The notes beneath the pieces are model-generated. The model worked only from the letters and a program-made list of their open reading frames with translations. It was not told where the DNA came from and searched no databases. From an uncultured Bacilli bacterium (lineage in GTDB: Bacteria > Bacillota_I > Bacilli_A > RF39 > UBA660), in contig CAKOOV010000004.1 of assembly GCA_934098435.1 (NCBI GenBank), positions 1 to 64,000 on the forward strand: a stretch of DNA of 64,000 bases, given 5' to 3'. The translations under genes and the position numbers were made by a program. Positions 47,639-55,211 of this stretch are shown piece by piece (positions within the stretch are counted from its first letter, which is position 1; each line of letters starts with the position of its first letter).

Positions 47639-47861
47639 TTACTTTTATAACTTCAGGTATTTCATTAATTAATGCGGTTTCTATACCATCCCCTAAGGTT
47701 GTATCTGCAAGTGGGCATCCACGGCAAGCCCCTATTAAAGTTACATAAACTACACCATTTTCAAAACGATTGAATTTAACGGAACCACCATCATTTTCTA
47801 AATATGGCCTTATTTTATCTAATACTTCATTTATTTTTTTTACTATTTTTTCATTTTCCAT
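47625..47861 (-). CDS. NifU C-terminal domain protein (YutI-like)
   Basis: 78 aa, the stand-alone NifU C-terminal domain. DKIRPYLENDGGSVKF and CRGCPLADTTLGDGIETAL include the CxxC pair that holds a transient Fe-S cluster for transfer to apo-proteins. It overlaps the end of the convergent YutH-like gene by 14 nt. Confidence 0.92.
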   Translation of the reverse strand: MENEKIVKKINEVLDKIRPYLENDGGSVKFNRFENGVVYVTLIGACRGCPLADTTLGDGIETALINEIPEVIKVINED

Positions 47862-47965
47862 TTTTCATCACCTATAGTTATTATATATTTTTTTTATTAA
47901 AAGTACAATAAATATATACTAAAAAACATAAAAAAGTGGTATAATAGCACCAGTGAGGAAATAAT

Positions 47966-48322
47966 ATGGAAAAAGTTAAAAAAGAAGACATTATCAAAGT
48001 AACTGTTACTGGTGTACAAAAGTATGGGGCTTTTGCTCAATCTGATGAATACGATGGTCTTATTCATATCTCAGAAATATCTTACGGATATGTAAAAAGT
48101 GTTAATGATTATTTAAAAGTTGGAGATAAAATATATGCCGAAGTCGTTGATGTTGATGATAACGATAATCATTTGAAACTTAGTATTAAAGATATAGATT
48201 ATAAAAAAGATGGCCAAAGACTTAAAAGAATGGCTGAAACTAAGAATGGTTTTAAGCCTCTTAAAGACAATCTTGATATGTGGATAAATGAAAAAATTAA
48301 AGAAATAACTGATAAGATGTAA
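47966..48322 (+). CDS. S1 RNA-binding domain protein (YugI/CvfD-like)
   Basis: 118 aa. One S1 OB-fold (residues 8-75: VTVTGVQKYGAFAQSDEYDGLIHISEIS, LKVGDKIYAEVVDVD, LKLSIKDIDY) and a short basic tail. Single-S1 proteins of this size bind ribosomes or mRNA and act as general stress or translation regulators. The gene stands directly upstream of the five-tRNA operon, which has its own promoter. Confidence 0.88.
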   Translation: MEKVKKEDIIKVTVTGVQKYGAFAQSDEYDGLIHISEISYGYVKSVNDYLKVGDKIYAEVVDVDDNDNHLKLSIKDIDYKKDGQRLKRMAETKNGFKPLKDNLDMWINEKIKEITDKM

Positions 48323-48350
48323 AAAATAAAAAAAATATTAACTAAATCTC

Positions 48351-48380
48351 TTGACAAAGTATACTAATAAATGGTATATT
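48351..48380 (+). promoter_or_regulatory. Promoter of the five-tRNA operon
   Basis: TTGACA (48351-48356), 18-bp spacer, TATATT (48375-48380), ending 22 nt before tRNA-Val. Confidence 0.7.
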
Positions 48381-48402
48381 ATTGAGTGTCCAGAGATAAT
48401 AT

Positions 48403-48479
48403 GGGCGATTAGCTCAGTTGGTTAGAGCACTTGCCTTACAAGCAAGGGGTCATAGGTTCGAGTCCTATATCGCCCACCA
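48403..48479 (+). tRNA. tRNA-Val (TAC)
   Basis: Acceptor GGGCGAT/ATCGCCC, anticodon loop CTTACAA (TAC), T-loop GGTTCGAGTCC and encoded CCA. First of five tRNAs. Confidence 0.95.
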
Positions 48480-48486
48480 TTTTTTT

Positions 48487-48562
<76 letters not shown>

Positions 48563-48569
48563 TTTTTTT

Positions 48570-48653
48570 GGAGGGATAGCGAAGTGGTCAAACGCGGCAG
48601 ACTGTAAATCTGTTCCTTCGGGTTCCATGGTTCAAATCCATGTCCCTCCACCA
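48570..48653 (+). tRNA. tRNA-Tyr (GTA)
   Basis: Acceptor GGAGGGA/TCCCTCC, anticodon loop CTGTAAA (GTA), a long variable arm (class II) and encoded CCA. Confidence 0.95.
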
Positions 48654-48664
48654 CTTTTTGGTTA

Positions 48665-48740
48665 TTGCCTCGTAGCCAAGCGGTAAGGCACCACACTTTG
48701 ACTGTGGCATTCGTAAGTTCGAATCTTGCCGAGGCAACCA
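48665..48740 (+). tRNA. tRNA-Gln (TTG)
   Basis: Acceptor TTGCCTC/GAGGCAA with U1-A72 as usual for Gln, anticodon loop CTTTGAC (TTG), T-loop GTTCGAATC and encoded CCA. Confidence 0.93.
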
Positions 48741-48749
48741 TTCTATTTT

Positions 48750-48825
48750 GCTTCGTTAGCTCAGTTGGTAGAGCATTTGACTTTTAATCAAAGGGTCTGG
48801 AGTTCGAATCTCCAACGAGGCACCA
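48750..48825 (+). tRNA. tRNA-Lys (TTT)
   Basis: Acceptor GCTTCGT/ACGAGGC (one G-U pair), anticodon loop CTTTTAA (TTT), T-loop GTTCGAATC and encoded CCA. Confidence 0.94.
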
Positions 48826-48837
48826 TATTTAAAAACT

Positions 48838-48864
48838 ACTAGTTATGTTATAACTAGTTTTTTT
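48838..48864 (+). terminator. Intrinsic terminator of the tRNA operon
   Basis: ACTAGTTAT/ATAACTAGT with a 3-nt loop and a run of T. Confidence 0.85.
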
Positions 48865-48883
48865 ATTGTTATTAACTAAATAA

Positions 48884-48938
48884 AAAAAGAGTTTTCCTGA
48901 TATCATTATTGCTAATAATTATCAAGAAAATTCTTTTT
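48884..48938 (-). terminator. Long hairpin terminator of the RsiV-like gene
   Basis: AAAAAGAGTTTTC pairs with GAAAATTCTTTTT (one G-U), with an inner CTGATA/TATCA extension and A/T-rich flanks. It lies just past the stop at 48937. Confidence 0.65.
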
Positions 48939-49734
48939 AATTATAATTTCCTAACTCTTCTGTTTCCCAGCTAAAGCAACCACCTTTGCCAACTGCGTGA
49001 AATAAAGAATCTACTGAAATTGTATAATAATCATATTTGATTTTATTATCTTCTATGTAAGTGTAAATAACATCAGGAATTTTTTTAAGACCTACTGAAA
49101 TATATTTTTGTTTGTTTTTCGTAAAATCATCATAGGTAACTTCGTAGTATGAAATTTCACGTCCAGCATTTTTATTTATTTTATCCCATGTTTCTAAGTC
49201 TTTTTCATAATATTTTTCCACTATACTTTCATATGATGTTCCCGCTAATTGTAATAATTCTTCTTCAGATATTACTTTATTGTTTTTTAAATCAATGTTA
49301 GTCACTGCCATCATATTAGTGCAAGTTCCCATTTCGTTAGATTCATTAATTTTATATAAAATTGATAAAATATTTTTATTAATAAAATATTTTAAATTAT
49401 ATTGTGCATTAAATGATTCACTATCTGATACATGAATATTATCAATTACTTTTTGCTGGTCTTCATAAAATTGTTTTGTTATACCTTCATCTAAGTTTTT
49501 TAGTTTGACTTTTTTAGTAGATACTTTAGAATTAAATACAACATCCTCTAATTCTATGTAATCATCTGCATTGTAATCTTTAATAACTTTTTCTTCTACT
49601 GACTCTTTTATTTCCGGTTTAGTTTCATTTTTGTTTGAATTTCTATCAAATAGTATGAATAAAATTAAACCCAAAATAATTATACTCAATATAATAACCA
49701 AAACTCCAAGAATAGTATTTTTTTTCATTTTCAT
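48937..49734 (-). CDS. Exported RsiV/DUF3298-like protein (paralogue of 32152-32889)
   Basis: 265 aa. It has one membrane segment (ILGVLVIILSIIILGLILFILF, residues 9-30) and a Glu/Lys/Asn linker, then an extracytoplasmic domain. ISEEELLQLAGTSYESIVEKYYEK and KKIPDVIYTYIEDNKIKYDYY align with the first gene of the F1-like ATPase operon. The DUF4163/DUF3298 resemblance suggests a ligand-binding envelope protein. It is monocistronic, with two Cys (GTCTNMM, KGGCFSW). Confidence 0.7.
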   Translation of the reverse strand: MKMKKNTILGVLVIILSIIILGLILFILFDRNSNKNETKPEIKESVEEKVIKDYNADDYIELEDVVFNSKVSTKKVKLKNLDEGITKQFYEDQQKVIDNIHVSDSESFNAQYNLKYFINKNILSILYKINESNEMGTCTNMMAVTNIDLKNNKVISEEELLQLAGTSYESIVEKYYEKDLETWDKINKNAGREISYYEVTYDDFTKNKQKYISVGLKKIPDVIYTYIEDNKIKYDYYTISVDSLFHAVGKGGCFSWETEELGNYN

Positions 49735-49788
49735 TTACCTCCTAATATAAATTTTATCATATATATATTATTATTTCAATATATACTG

Positions 49789-50514
49789 TTATATTATATT
49801 TTCCCGCAAATTATGATATTCTATTATAAAATTTATATTTTTTAGATAATTAGATAATAATATTTCAAAATGGTTTATAAATAACTCTTTACTTATTGTG
49901 TCTATACTATTAAACATTGATAATAGCATATATTCACGGTCTCTATTTATAAAGCAAATATCTCCTAATAATTGGGCTATTTTTTTTATGCTTTGTGGAT
50001 TATTTATATTATATTTTTCTACTTTAATATCAATTGTATCTAGTTCATACATTAATTCTCTTTTTAATGCAAATATATTATTATAGAAGTTGTTTATAAT
50101 CATTAAATTAAACTTATTATAAAAGTAATTAATATTATCATTATCAAATATATATTTTTTAGATAATAATATTTTCCCATGGTCATTATTAACACACATA
50201 TCAAATATTTTTTCTAATAGTTTTATATTATTGATAATACTTAACAAATATGTTATAAAGCTGTCTAATATACTAAGAAATTGTTCCTCACTAGTAAGAT
50301 AACCTTTTTTTACTACCGTATTTATATTTATTTTTACTTTGTTATTATCTAAATTATCTATATAATTATCTAAGGTATTTCCTAATAGAAAGGTGAAAAT
50401 TAATTGCTTGTTTTGAATATATTCTGAATTTAATACAATTCTTAATATTTTTTTCTTCTTTAATTGATATTCGTTATCTGTTTTTTTGTCTTCTAAATCT
50501 ATTATGTTTAACAT
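49789..50514 (-). CDS. Hypothetical helical protein
   Basis: 241 aa from the ATG at 50514 (AAGGGGGCATATA upstream). It is rich in Asn, Ile, Lys and Leu, predicted mainly helical, with no signal and no clear membrane segment. No motif or family is recognised. It lies between the RsiV-like gene and yutD on the same strand, each with its own gaps. Confidence 0.6.
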   Translation of the reverse strand: MLNIIDLEDKKTDNEYQLKKKKILRIVLNSEYIQNKQLIFTFLLGNTLDNYIDNLDNNKVKININTVVKKGYLTSEEQFLSILDSFITYLLSIINNIKLLEKIFDMCVNNDHGKILLSKKYIFDNDNINYFYNKFNLMIINNFYNNIFALKRELMYELDTIDIKVEKYNINNPQSIKKIAQLLGDICFINRDREYMLLSMFNSIDTISKELFINHFEILLSNYLKNINFIIEYHNLRENII

Positions 50515-50650
50515 TATATGCCCCCTTTCTTGTAGCATTATCTACAATAACATAAAATTCTATCTTTTTATTATAGTATTAATTTAAAAGGCATTTTTAT
50601 GTTCTATATATGAATATAATTAATTAGTAGTTAACTATGAGCAAGAAAAA

Positions 50651-50675
50651 AAGTCAGATATGTGAACTGACTAAT
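50651..50675 (-). terminator. Intrinsic terminator of yutD
   Basis: AGTCAG/CTGACT with a 9-nt loop followed by a long T-run on the minus strand. Confidence 0.75.
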
Positions 50676-50682
50676 TTAATAT

Positions 50683-50961
50683 TTATTTAATTTTTTTTAA
50701 AATATAGTATTTGCAATCAACTGCACAATATTCTTTTAGATATTTTTCTAAGTTATTATAATTATTTATATCTTTTACTTTTTTATTATTTGGATCATAA
50801 AATCCTTTTAATCGCAATTTATTATAGGCTATATCCCCTACTATATAGTCATAATCCTCATAAAAATCTGTATAATGGCTAATGAAATCATCTAATTCAA
50901 AACCATTTTTATAATCTTTTACTATTTCATATTTATTTTTTTCTACTTCTATTATTTTCAT
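50683..50961 (-). CDS. yutD: YutD family protein
   Basis: 92 aa, matching YutD over its length: YKNGFELDDFISHYTDFYEDYDYIVGD, then YNKLRLKGFYDPNNKKV and YLKEYCAVDCKYYILKK. The family is conserved in Firmicutes and its function is unsettled. It lies 11 nt after the glycoside hydrolase-like gene on the same strand and is likely co-transcribed with it. Confidence 0.88.
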   Translation of the reverse strand: MKIIEVEKNKYEIVKDYKNGFELDDFISHYTDFYEDYDYIVGDIAYNKLRLKGFYDPNNKKVKDINNYNNLEKYLKEYCAVDCKYYILKKIK

Positions 50962-50972
50962 TTTATCACACC

Positions 50973-52658
50973 TTATTCATAATTTTTGGCAAATGCTGAT
51001 TTTATTTGTTCATATTTTGCAAGACTTGAAGATGAGTTCCATGTTATAAATCCTCCATCCAATCCATTATCATATAATGCTTTCACTTGGTCTTCTATTT
51101 TAGAAGCATTGTATATTACTGTTGGTTTCCAATATGGAGTATCATACGCTGTTATCCATGTTCTGGCTACTGCAGGAGTTGGTATTTCTTTTTGCCTTAG
51201 TGCTGCACCTTTAGCCCAGTTATTCATTGTTTGATATGGATTGCTCCAAGTATCTACATTTCTCCCAAAGTGATCTGTATATGGCATGGAGCTTATTGCA
51301 TCTACTATATTGGATATAGCAGGCCAATATTGTCCATATGCTGTTACATATTCTCCTGAACATTCTCCAAATACATCTACTGATAAATATACTCCTTCTT
51401 TATGTAATTGATCAGTGGCATAAAATAGAAAGTTTTGTACGGCTTCAGCTTTTTCTTCATCATATTTATTTTTGAAATCTGAATTGCCACTAATAGACAT
51501 ATTATAAGCATCTTCAGGAAATCTCACATAATCAAATTGAATTTCATTGAATCCCATTTCATGAACGGCTTCTTTGGCTAATTCAACATTATATTGCCAA
51601 GCTCCCCTACTATAGGCTGATGGCCATAATCTATTTGATGCTTTCGATGAAATACAGTCTTCTGGATGATCTTTTCCATAATGTGTGTCATTGAAGACAA
51701 CTATTCTACCTATAGCATATATACCTGCTTCTTTTATTTTATCTATAGCATTTTTATATGCATTATTATCGTTCATAGCGGTAGCATATGCTGTCGGTGA
51801 CATTTCTTTAGCCACTTCAGAGGAATATGCTAGAGCACCATCTTTGATATCCACTACTATGGCATTGACACCGTTTTCTTTTGCTATTTTTAGATAACTA
51901 TCAATATTTGATATTGTTGCGGCATTTAAATACATAGCTTTAGCGTTTTTCATAAGTGGATTATCTTTAAATTGTGGCTTTTCATATGGATAATAATCTA
52001 ATGTAGAGGCTTTTCCCCCATGTAATTCTCTGCCTGGATATTTTCGATCTTTATGAGTATCATAAACTGAATTTTCATTATAATTAGCAATTGCCTCTTC
52101 TTCAGTATCAACTAAATATTTACTATATACATAGCCTGTTATATCATCTTTGCTTATTTTATACATATTAACTGTTCCATCTTCATTTAATATGTCATAG
52201 CCAGTTATATTTATTTCGTTTCCTTTTTTTATGAAAGAACTTATTTTTGAATCTTTTTCATTTTCATATACTGTTACTGATGTTCTTACATATTTTGTTT
52301 TTTCTAATACGCTATCTTTGATATTATTTACTAAATTTCTACTATCAACATAATAATTAGTATTATTATATTCTATTTGTGTATATTTAGCATTACCTTC
52401 TTCGATTGTTTTATCAAAGCTTGTAACTTTCGTTCCACGTACTTGTTTTTTATCTTCTTTAAAATTATTGTTTTCGTCATAGTTATATAAAGCTACCTCA
52501 CTTTTATCTGAAGCTAGATACATGTTTTTCTTATCTATAACTACTTTTTTTACACCTTTTAATAGAAATAATACTGCTAATATTGCTATGATGATAATAC
52601 TTAAAAGAAGTATTAGTCTCCCTACTTTTATTTTCCTTTTTCTTCTTTTTTTTGTCAT
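50973..52658 (-). CDS. Putative glycoside hydrolase (DUF4015) with SH3-like N-terminus
   Basis: 561 aa from the ATG at 52658 (AGGTGGTAAAA upstream). Lys/Arg-rich tail, membrane segment (LILLLSIIIIAILAVLFLL), two SH3-like regions (about residues 50-110 and 115-185), and a C-terminal TIM-barrel DUF4015 domain. Landmarks are NAIVVDIKDGALAY, AIGRIVVFNDTHY, FNEIQFDYVRFPEDA, LSVDVFGE and GGFITWNSS. The conserved acidic residues in VDIKDG, FDYVRFPED and DVFGE are candidate active-site residues. It probably acts on cell-wall or capsule sugar outside the membrane. Confidence 0.85.
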   Translation of the reverse strand: MTKKRRKRKIKVGRLILLLSIIIIAILAVLFLLKGVKKVVIDKKNMYLASDKSEVALYNYDENNNFKEDKKQVRGTKVTSFDKTIEEGNAKYTQIEYNNTNYYVDSRNLVNNIKDSVLEKTKYVRTSVTVYENEKDSKISSFIKKGNEINITGYDILNEDGTVNMYKISKDDITGYVYSKYLVDTEEEAIANYNENSVYDTHKDRKYPGRELHGGKASTLDYYPYEKPQFKDNPLMKNAKAMYLNAATISNIDSYLKIAKENGVNAIVVDIKDGALAYSSEVAKEMSPTAYATAMNDNNAYKNAIDKIKEAGIYAIGRIVVFNDTHYGKDHPEDCISSKASNRLWPSAYSRGAWQYNVELAKEAVHEMGFNEIQFDYVRFPEDAYNMSISGNSDFKNKYDEEKAEAVQNFLFYATDQLHKEGVYLSVDVFGECSGEYVTAYGQYWPAISNIVDAISSMPYTDHFGRNVDTWSNPYQTMNNWAKGAALRQKEIPTPAVARTWITAYDTPYWKPTVIYNASKIEDQVKALYDNGLDGGFITWNSSSSLAKYEQIKSAFAKNYE

Positions 52659-52720
52659 TTTTACCACCTATGTATAGTATACCATATTTAGACATTTTTT
52701 ACTATTTTTTTAAAAGAAAA

Positions 52721-52745
52721 AAATAGAAACTGATTGTTTCTATTT
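52721..52745 (-). terminator. Intrinsic terminator
   Basis: AAATAGAAAC/GTTTCTATTT with a 5-nt loop and a T-run on the minus strand, overlapping the stop at 52740. Confidence 0.8.
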
Positions 52746-53159
52746 ATCTAACATATTTAGTAAATTTATTTTGAACATATCTCTTTCGGCATGAGATTTT
52801 GATACCATTACTCCTTTATAAGTTGATAGTTCTTTTTGATGTCCTTCACTTAATATTTCTTCTGGAGTTAATGTATCTAGCATTACTAGTTTTTGGTTTT
52901 CATATACTGTATAATATAGTTTTACATCACCATGTACTTTAGCAAACATTCTATCTGTTGGTAGCTTTAATTCATATTTTGTAATACCATCTTTGGTATT
53001 TTTTGATACTACTACACCTTTAAACTCTCCATCTCTAAATGATGGATAAAAATCAAATACTAGTTTTTTATATGCTAACATATTATATTTTTTTATAGCA
53101 CGTTCTTTTTTTCTGAATTCATTTTCATTTAAATATTCTATAACAAAACTATTTTTCAT
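52740..53159 (-). CDS. Hypothetical protein
   Basis: 139 aa from the ATG at 53159, behind GGGGGGATTTGGG; the longer in-frame reading starts before this strong site and is unlikely. A mixed alpha/beta, charged cytoplasmic protein (FYPSFRDGEFKGVVVSKNTKDGITKYELKLP). I do not recognise a family. It follows the PflX-like gene with no promoter evident beyond the 79-bp gap. Confidence 0.6.
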   Translation of the reverse strand: MKNSFVIEYLNENEFRKKERAIKKYNMLAYKKLVFDFYPSFRDGEFKGVVVSKNTKDGITKYELKLPTDRMFAKVHGDVKLYYTVYENQKLVMLDTLTPEEILSEGHQKELSTYKGVMVSKSHAERDMFKINLLNMLDK

Positions 53160-53237
53160 CCCAAATCCCCCCAGATTCAAAGCAAAATGTATTAAAATAA
53201 TATCATAATTTGGTTGAAAAGTCAAGAAAAATCGTTT

Positions 53238-54131
53238 TTATATGATGGAATCTCCTTTAAAATTTGGTATAAAGCTGTCACTTTGGCTTTCTTCTTCTTG
53301 CGTAAAACAGTTTCTTATTCCTAAATCATAGGCATAATCTATTAGTTCATTATATTCTTGTTTAGTTACTCTTCTGTTTAACTCTTTATATTTTAATTCT
53401 TTAATTGGAGTATATTGATTCATTATACTTAGTATTATATTATCTTGGTACTTTGTATATAAGTATTTGATTATTTTTTTAGAATCTTCAATATGACCTG
53501 GTAAAACTAAGTGCCTAACTATTAGACCTTTTATTAATAATTCATTATTATATTTTGGTTTTCCTACTTGTCTATACATTTCATCAATAGCTTTAGTAAC
53601 TATATCATAATAATTTGATACATTGGAATATTTTCCTAAATTGTTATCATAGTATTTAAAATCTGGTAAATATATATCTATTAATCCTTCTAATGATTTT
53701 AGAGATGATACTTTTTCATATCCTGATGTATTATATACTATTGGTATATTTAATCCTTTCTTTTTTGCTAATATTAGTCCTTCTTTTATAAGTGGTATAT
53801 AATGCGTTGGTGTAACTAAATTTATATTGTTGGCTCCCATTTCTTGAAGTTCTAAGCAGATATTGCTAAAACGTTCAATACTTATTTCTTCTCCTTTGCA
53901 TATATGGCTTATTTGATAATTTTGACAGTATATGCATCCTAAGTTGCAATATGAGAAGAAAATGGTTCCTGAACCTTTATCTGATGATAGTATTGGTTCT
54001 TCCCACATATGCAAGTGATAGCCTCCTATTTTTATTTTATTTGAGGCTCTACAAAAACCTACTTCTTTATTGTTTCTATTTACTTTACATTCTCTTGGAC
54101 ATAGTGTACAATTATTTAATTCTTCCTTCAT
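53238..54131 (-). CDS. PflX-type radical SAM protein (COG1313)
   Basis: 297 aa from the ATG at 54131, because the upstream in-frame codons lie inside a terminator hairpin. An N-terminal zinc-knuckle-like set CTLCPRECKVNR..GFC, the EEP motif in MWEEPILS, radical SAM cluster SYCNLGCIYCQNYQIS (CX3CX2C variant with three Cys, about residues 62-69), then NLVTPTHY and DIYLPDFKY. The group resembles pyruvate formate-lyase activases, but its target is unknown. Confidence 0.88.
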   Translation of the reverse strand: MKEELNNCTLCPRECKVNRNNKEVGFCRASNKIKIGGYHLHMWEEPILSSDKGSGTIFFSYCNLGCIYCQNYQISHICKGEEISIERFSNICLELQEMGANNINLVTPTHYIPLIKEGLILAKKKGLNIPIVYNTSGYEKVSSLKSLEGLIDIYLPDFKYYDNNLGKYSNVSNYYDIVTKAIDEMYRQVGKPKYNNELLIKGLIVRHLVLPGHIEDSKKIIKYLYTKYQDNIILSIMNQYTPIKELKYKELNRRVTKQEYNELIDYAYDLGIRNCFTQEEESQSDSFIPNFKGDSII

Positions 54132-54162
54132 ATAAATCACAAGATATATTTTATAACAAAAA

Positions 54163-54182
54163 ATAGACTTTTTCAAGTCTAT
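54163..54182 (-). terminator. Intrinsic terminator
   Basis: ATAGACTT/AAGTCTAT with a 4-nt loop followed by a T-run on the minus strand, at the stop of the gene ending at 54179. Confidence 0.75.
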
Positions 54183-55120
54183 CTAGTTCCAAGAATAAAG
54201 CAAACTACCATTCCTAATAATAACATAATTGTAGCTATATTAATAAATCCTTTACTACTATTTTTTTTAGGAATGTCTAATTTAATGCTAGGCATAGTGG
54301 AAGTAAATTCTAAATTATCCCCTATTAATCTATTTTCTTTAACTACTGGAAGTGGTAATTTTTTTATTTTTTCTTCACTTATACCATTGCATTCTTTTAT
54401 TTTTTCGATATCTTTTTTATCTCTTTCTCTATTTAATAATAATTTATCTCCTATAATGCATTCTAGTGATTCGGTCATATATTTTTTATTATCTGAAGAT
54501 ACATATGGTACGATATAGTCACTTAGTTTGACATTGATATTTTTTATTCTTCCGATTCTTCTTTTACAATCAAAATTATATTCTATAATACCATTGTCTT
54601 TTTCTTCAAAAGCGAATATATTTACTTTTACGCCATCGATAACTACTTGAAAGCCATAATCAATATTATTAACGGTATAAGTTAAACTATCTCTTTTAGG
54701 ATCATATAAATCTTTTTTTCTAAATACTTCTCGCATCATTGCTATGTCTTTTTTGTTACATAATAAATCTAAACTTAAATGTTTTCTTCCTGAGTCTTCG
54801 TTTAATAGTACATAAGGTACTAATCCTCCGCATAAATATGTTTTAGCGGTTGTTTTGTTTAATTTTTCTATTTTATTATATGTATCTAATAACTGAGTAT
54901 AAGTAAATCCTATTTTATCTAGGTAAGCATTATATGATTCTATACTGTTATTAAACACGGTATCTATTTTTGTTTTGATAATATTTATATCTTCTACTCT
55001 ATTTAGAAAAACACTATATAATTTATTAACATTATTTTCTGGGACATCCATACCCATTCGATCTAGTTCTTGTAATCTATTTTCTATATATGATATTATT
55101 ATTTTATTTTTTTCTTCCAT
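54179..55120 (-). CDS. Nucleotidyltransferase-like protein with C-terminal membrane anchor
   Basis: 313 aa from the ATG at 55120 (AGGTG 6 nt upstream). The N-terminal 85 residues are helical. The middle part resembles an AbiEii/MNT-type fold: TAKTYLCGGLVPYVLLNEDSG, then KHLSLDLLC where true enzymes have a D-x-D, and YMTESLECIIGDKLLL. The first metal Asp is replaced (LSLDLLC keeps one Asp), so activity is doubtful. The last 20 residues form a membrane helix (INIATIMLLLGMVVCFILGT). It is an orphan, with no antitoxin beside it. Confidence 0.65.
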   Translation of the reverse strand: MEEKNKIIISYIENRLQELDRMGMDVPENNVNKLYSVFLNRVEDINIIKTKIDTVFNNSIESYNAYLDKIGFTYTQLLDTYNKIEKLNKTTAKTYLCGGLVPYVLLNEDSGRKHLSLDLLCNKKDIAMMREVFRKKDLYDPKRDSLTYTVNNIDYGFQVVIDGVKVNIFAFEEKDNGIIEYNFDCKRRIGRIKNINVKLSDYIVPYVSSDNKKYMTESLECIIGDKLLLNRERDKKDIEKIKECNGISEEKIKKLPLPVVKENRLIGDNLEFTSTMPSIKLDIPKKNSSKGFINIATIMLLLGMVVCFILGTR

Positions 55121-55211
55121 GACGCTCACCTACTATATTATAAGTTAATTATAACATATCAAAAGTTATGATGTAAATATAAATAGATTAATTTCCTTAA
55201 TTTTCTTATGA

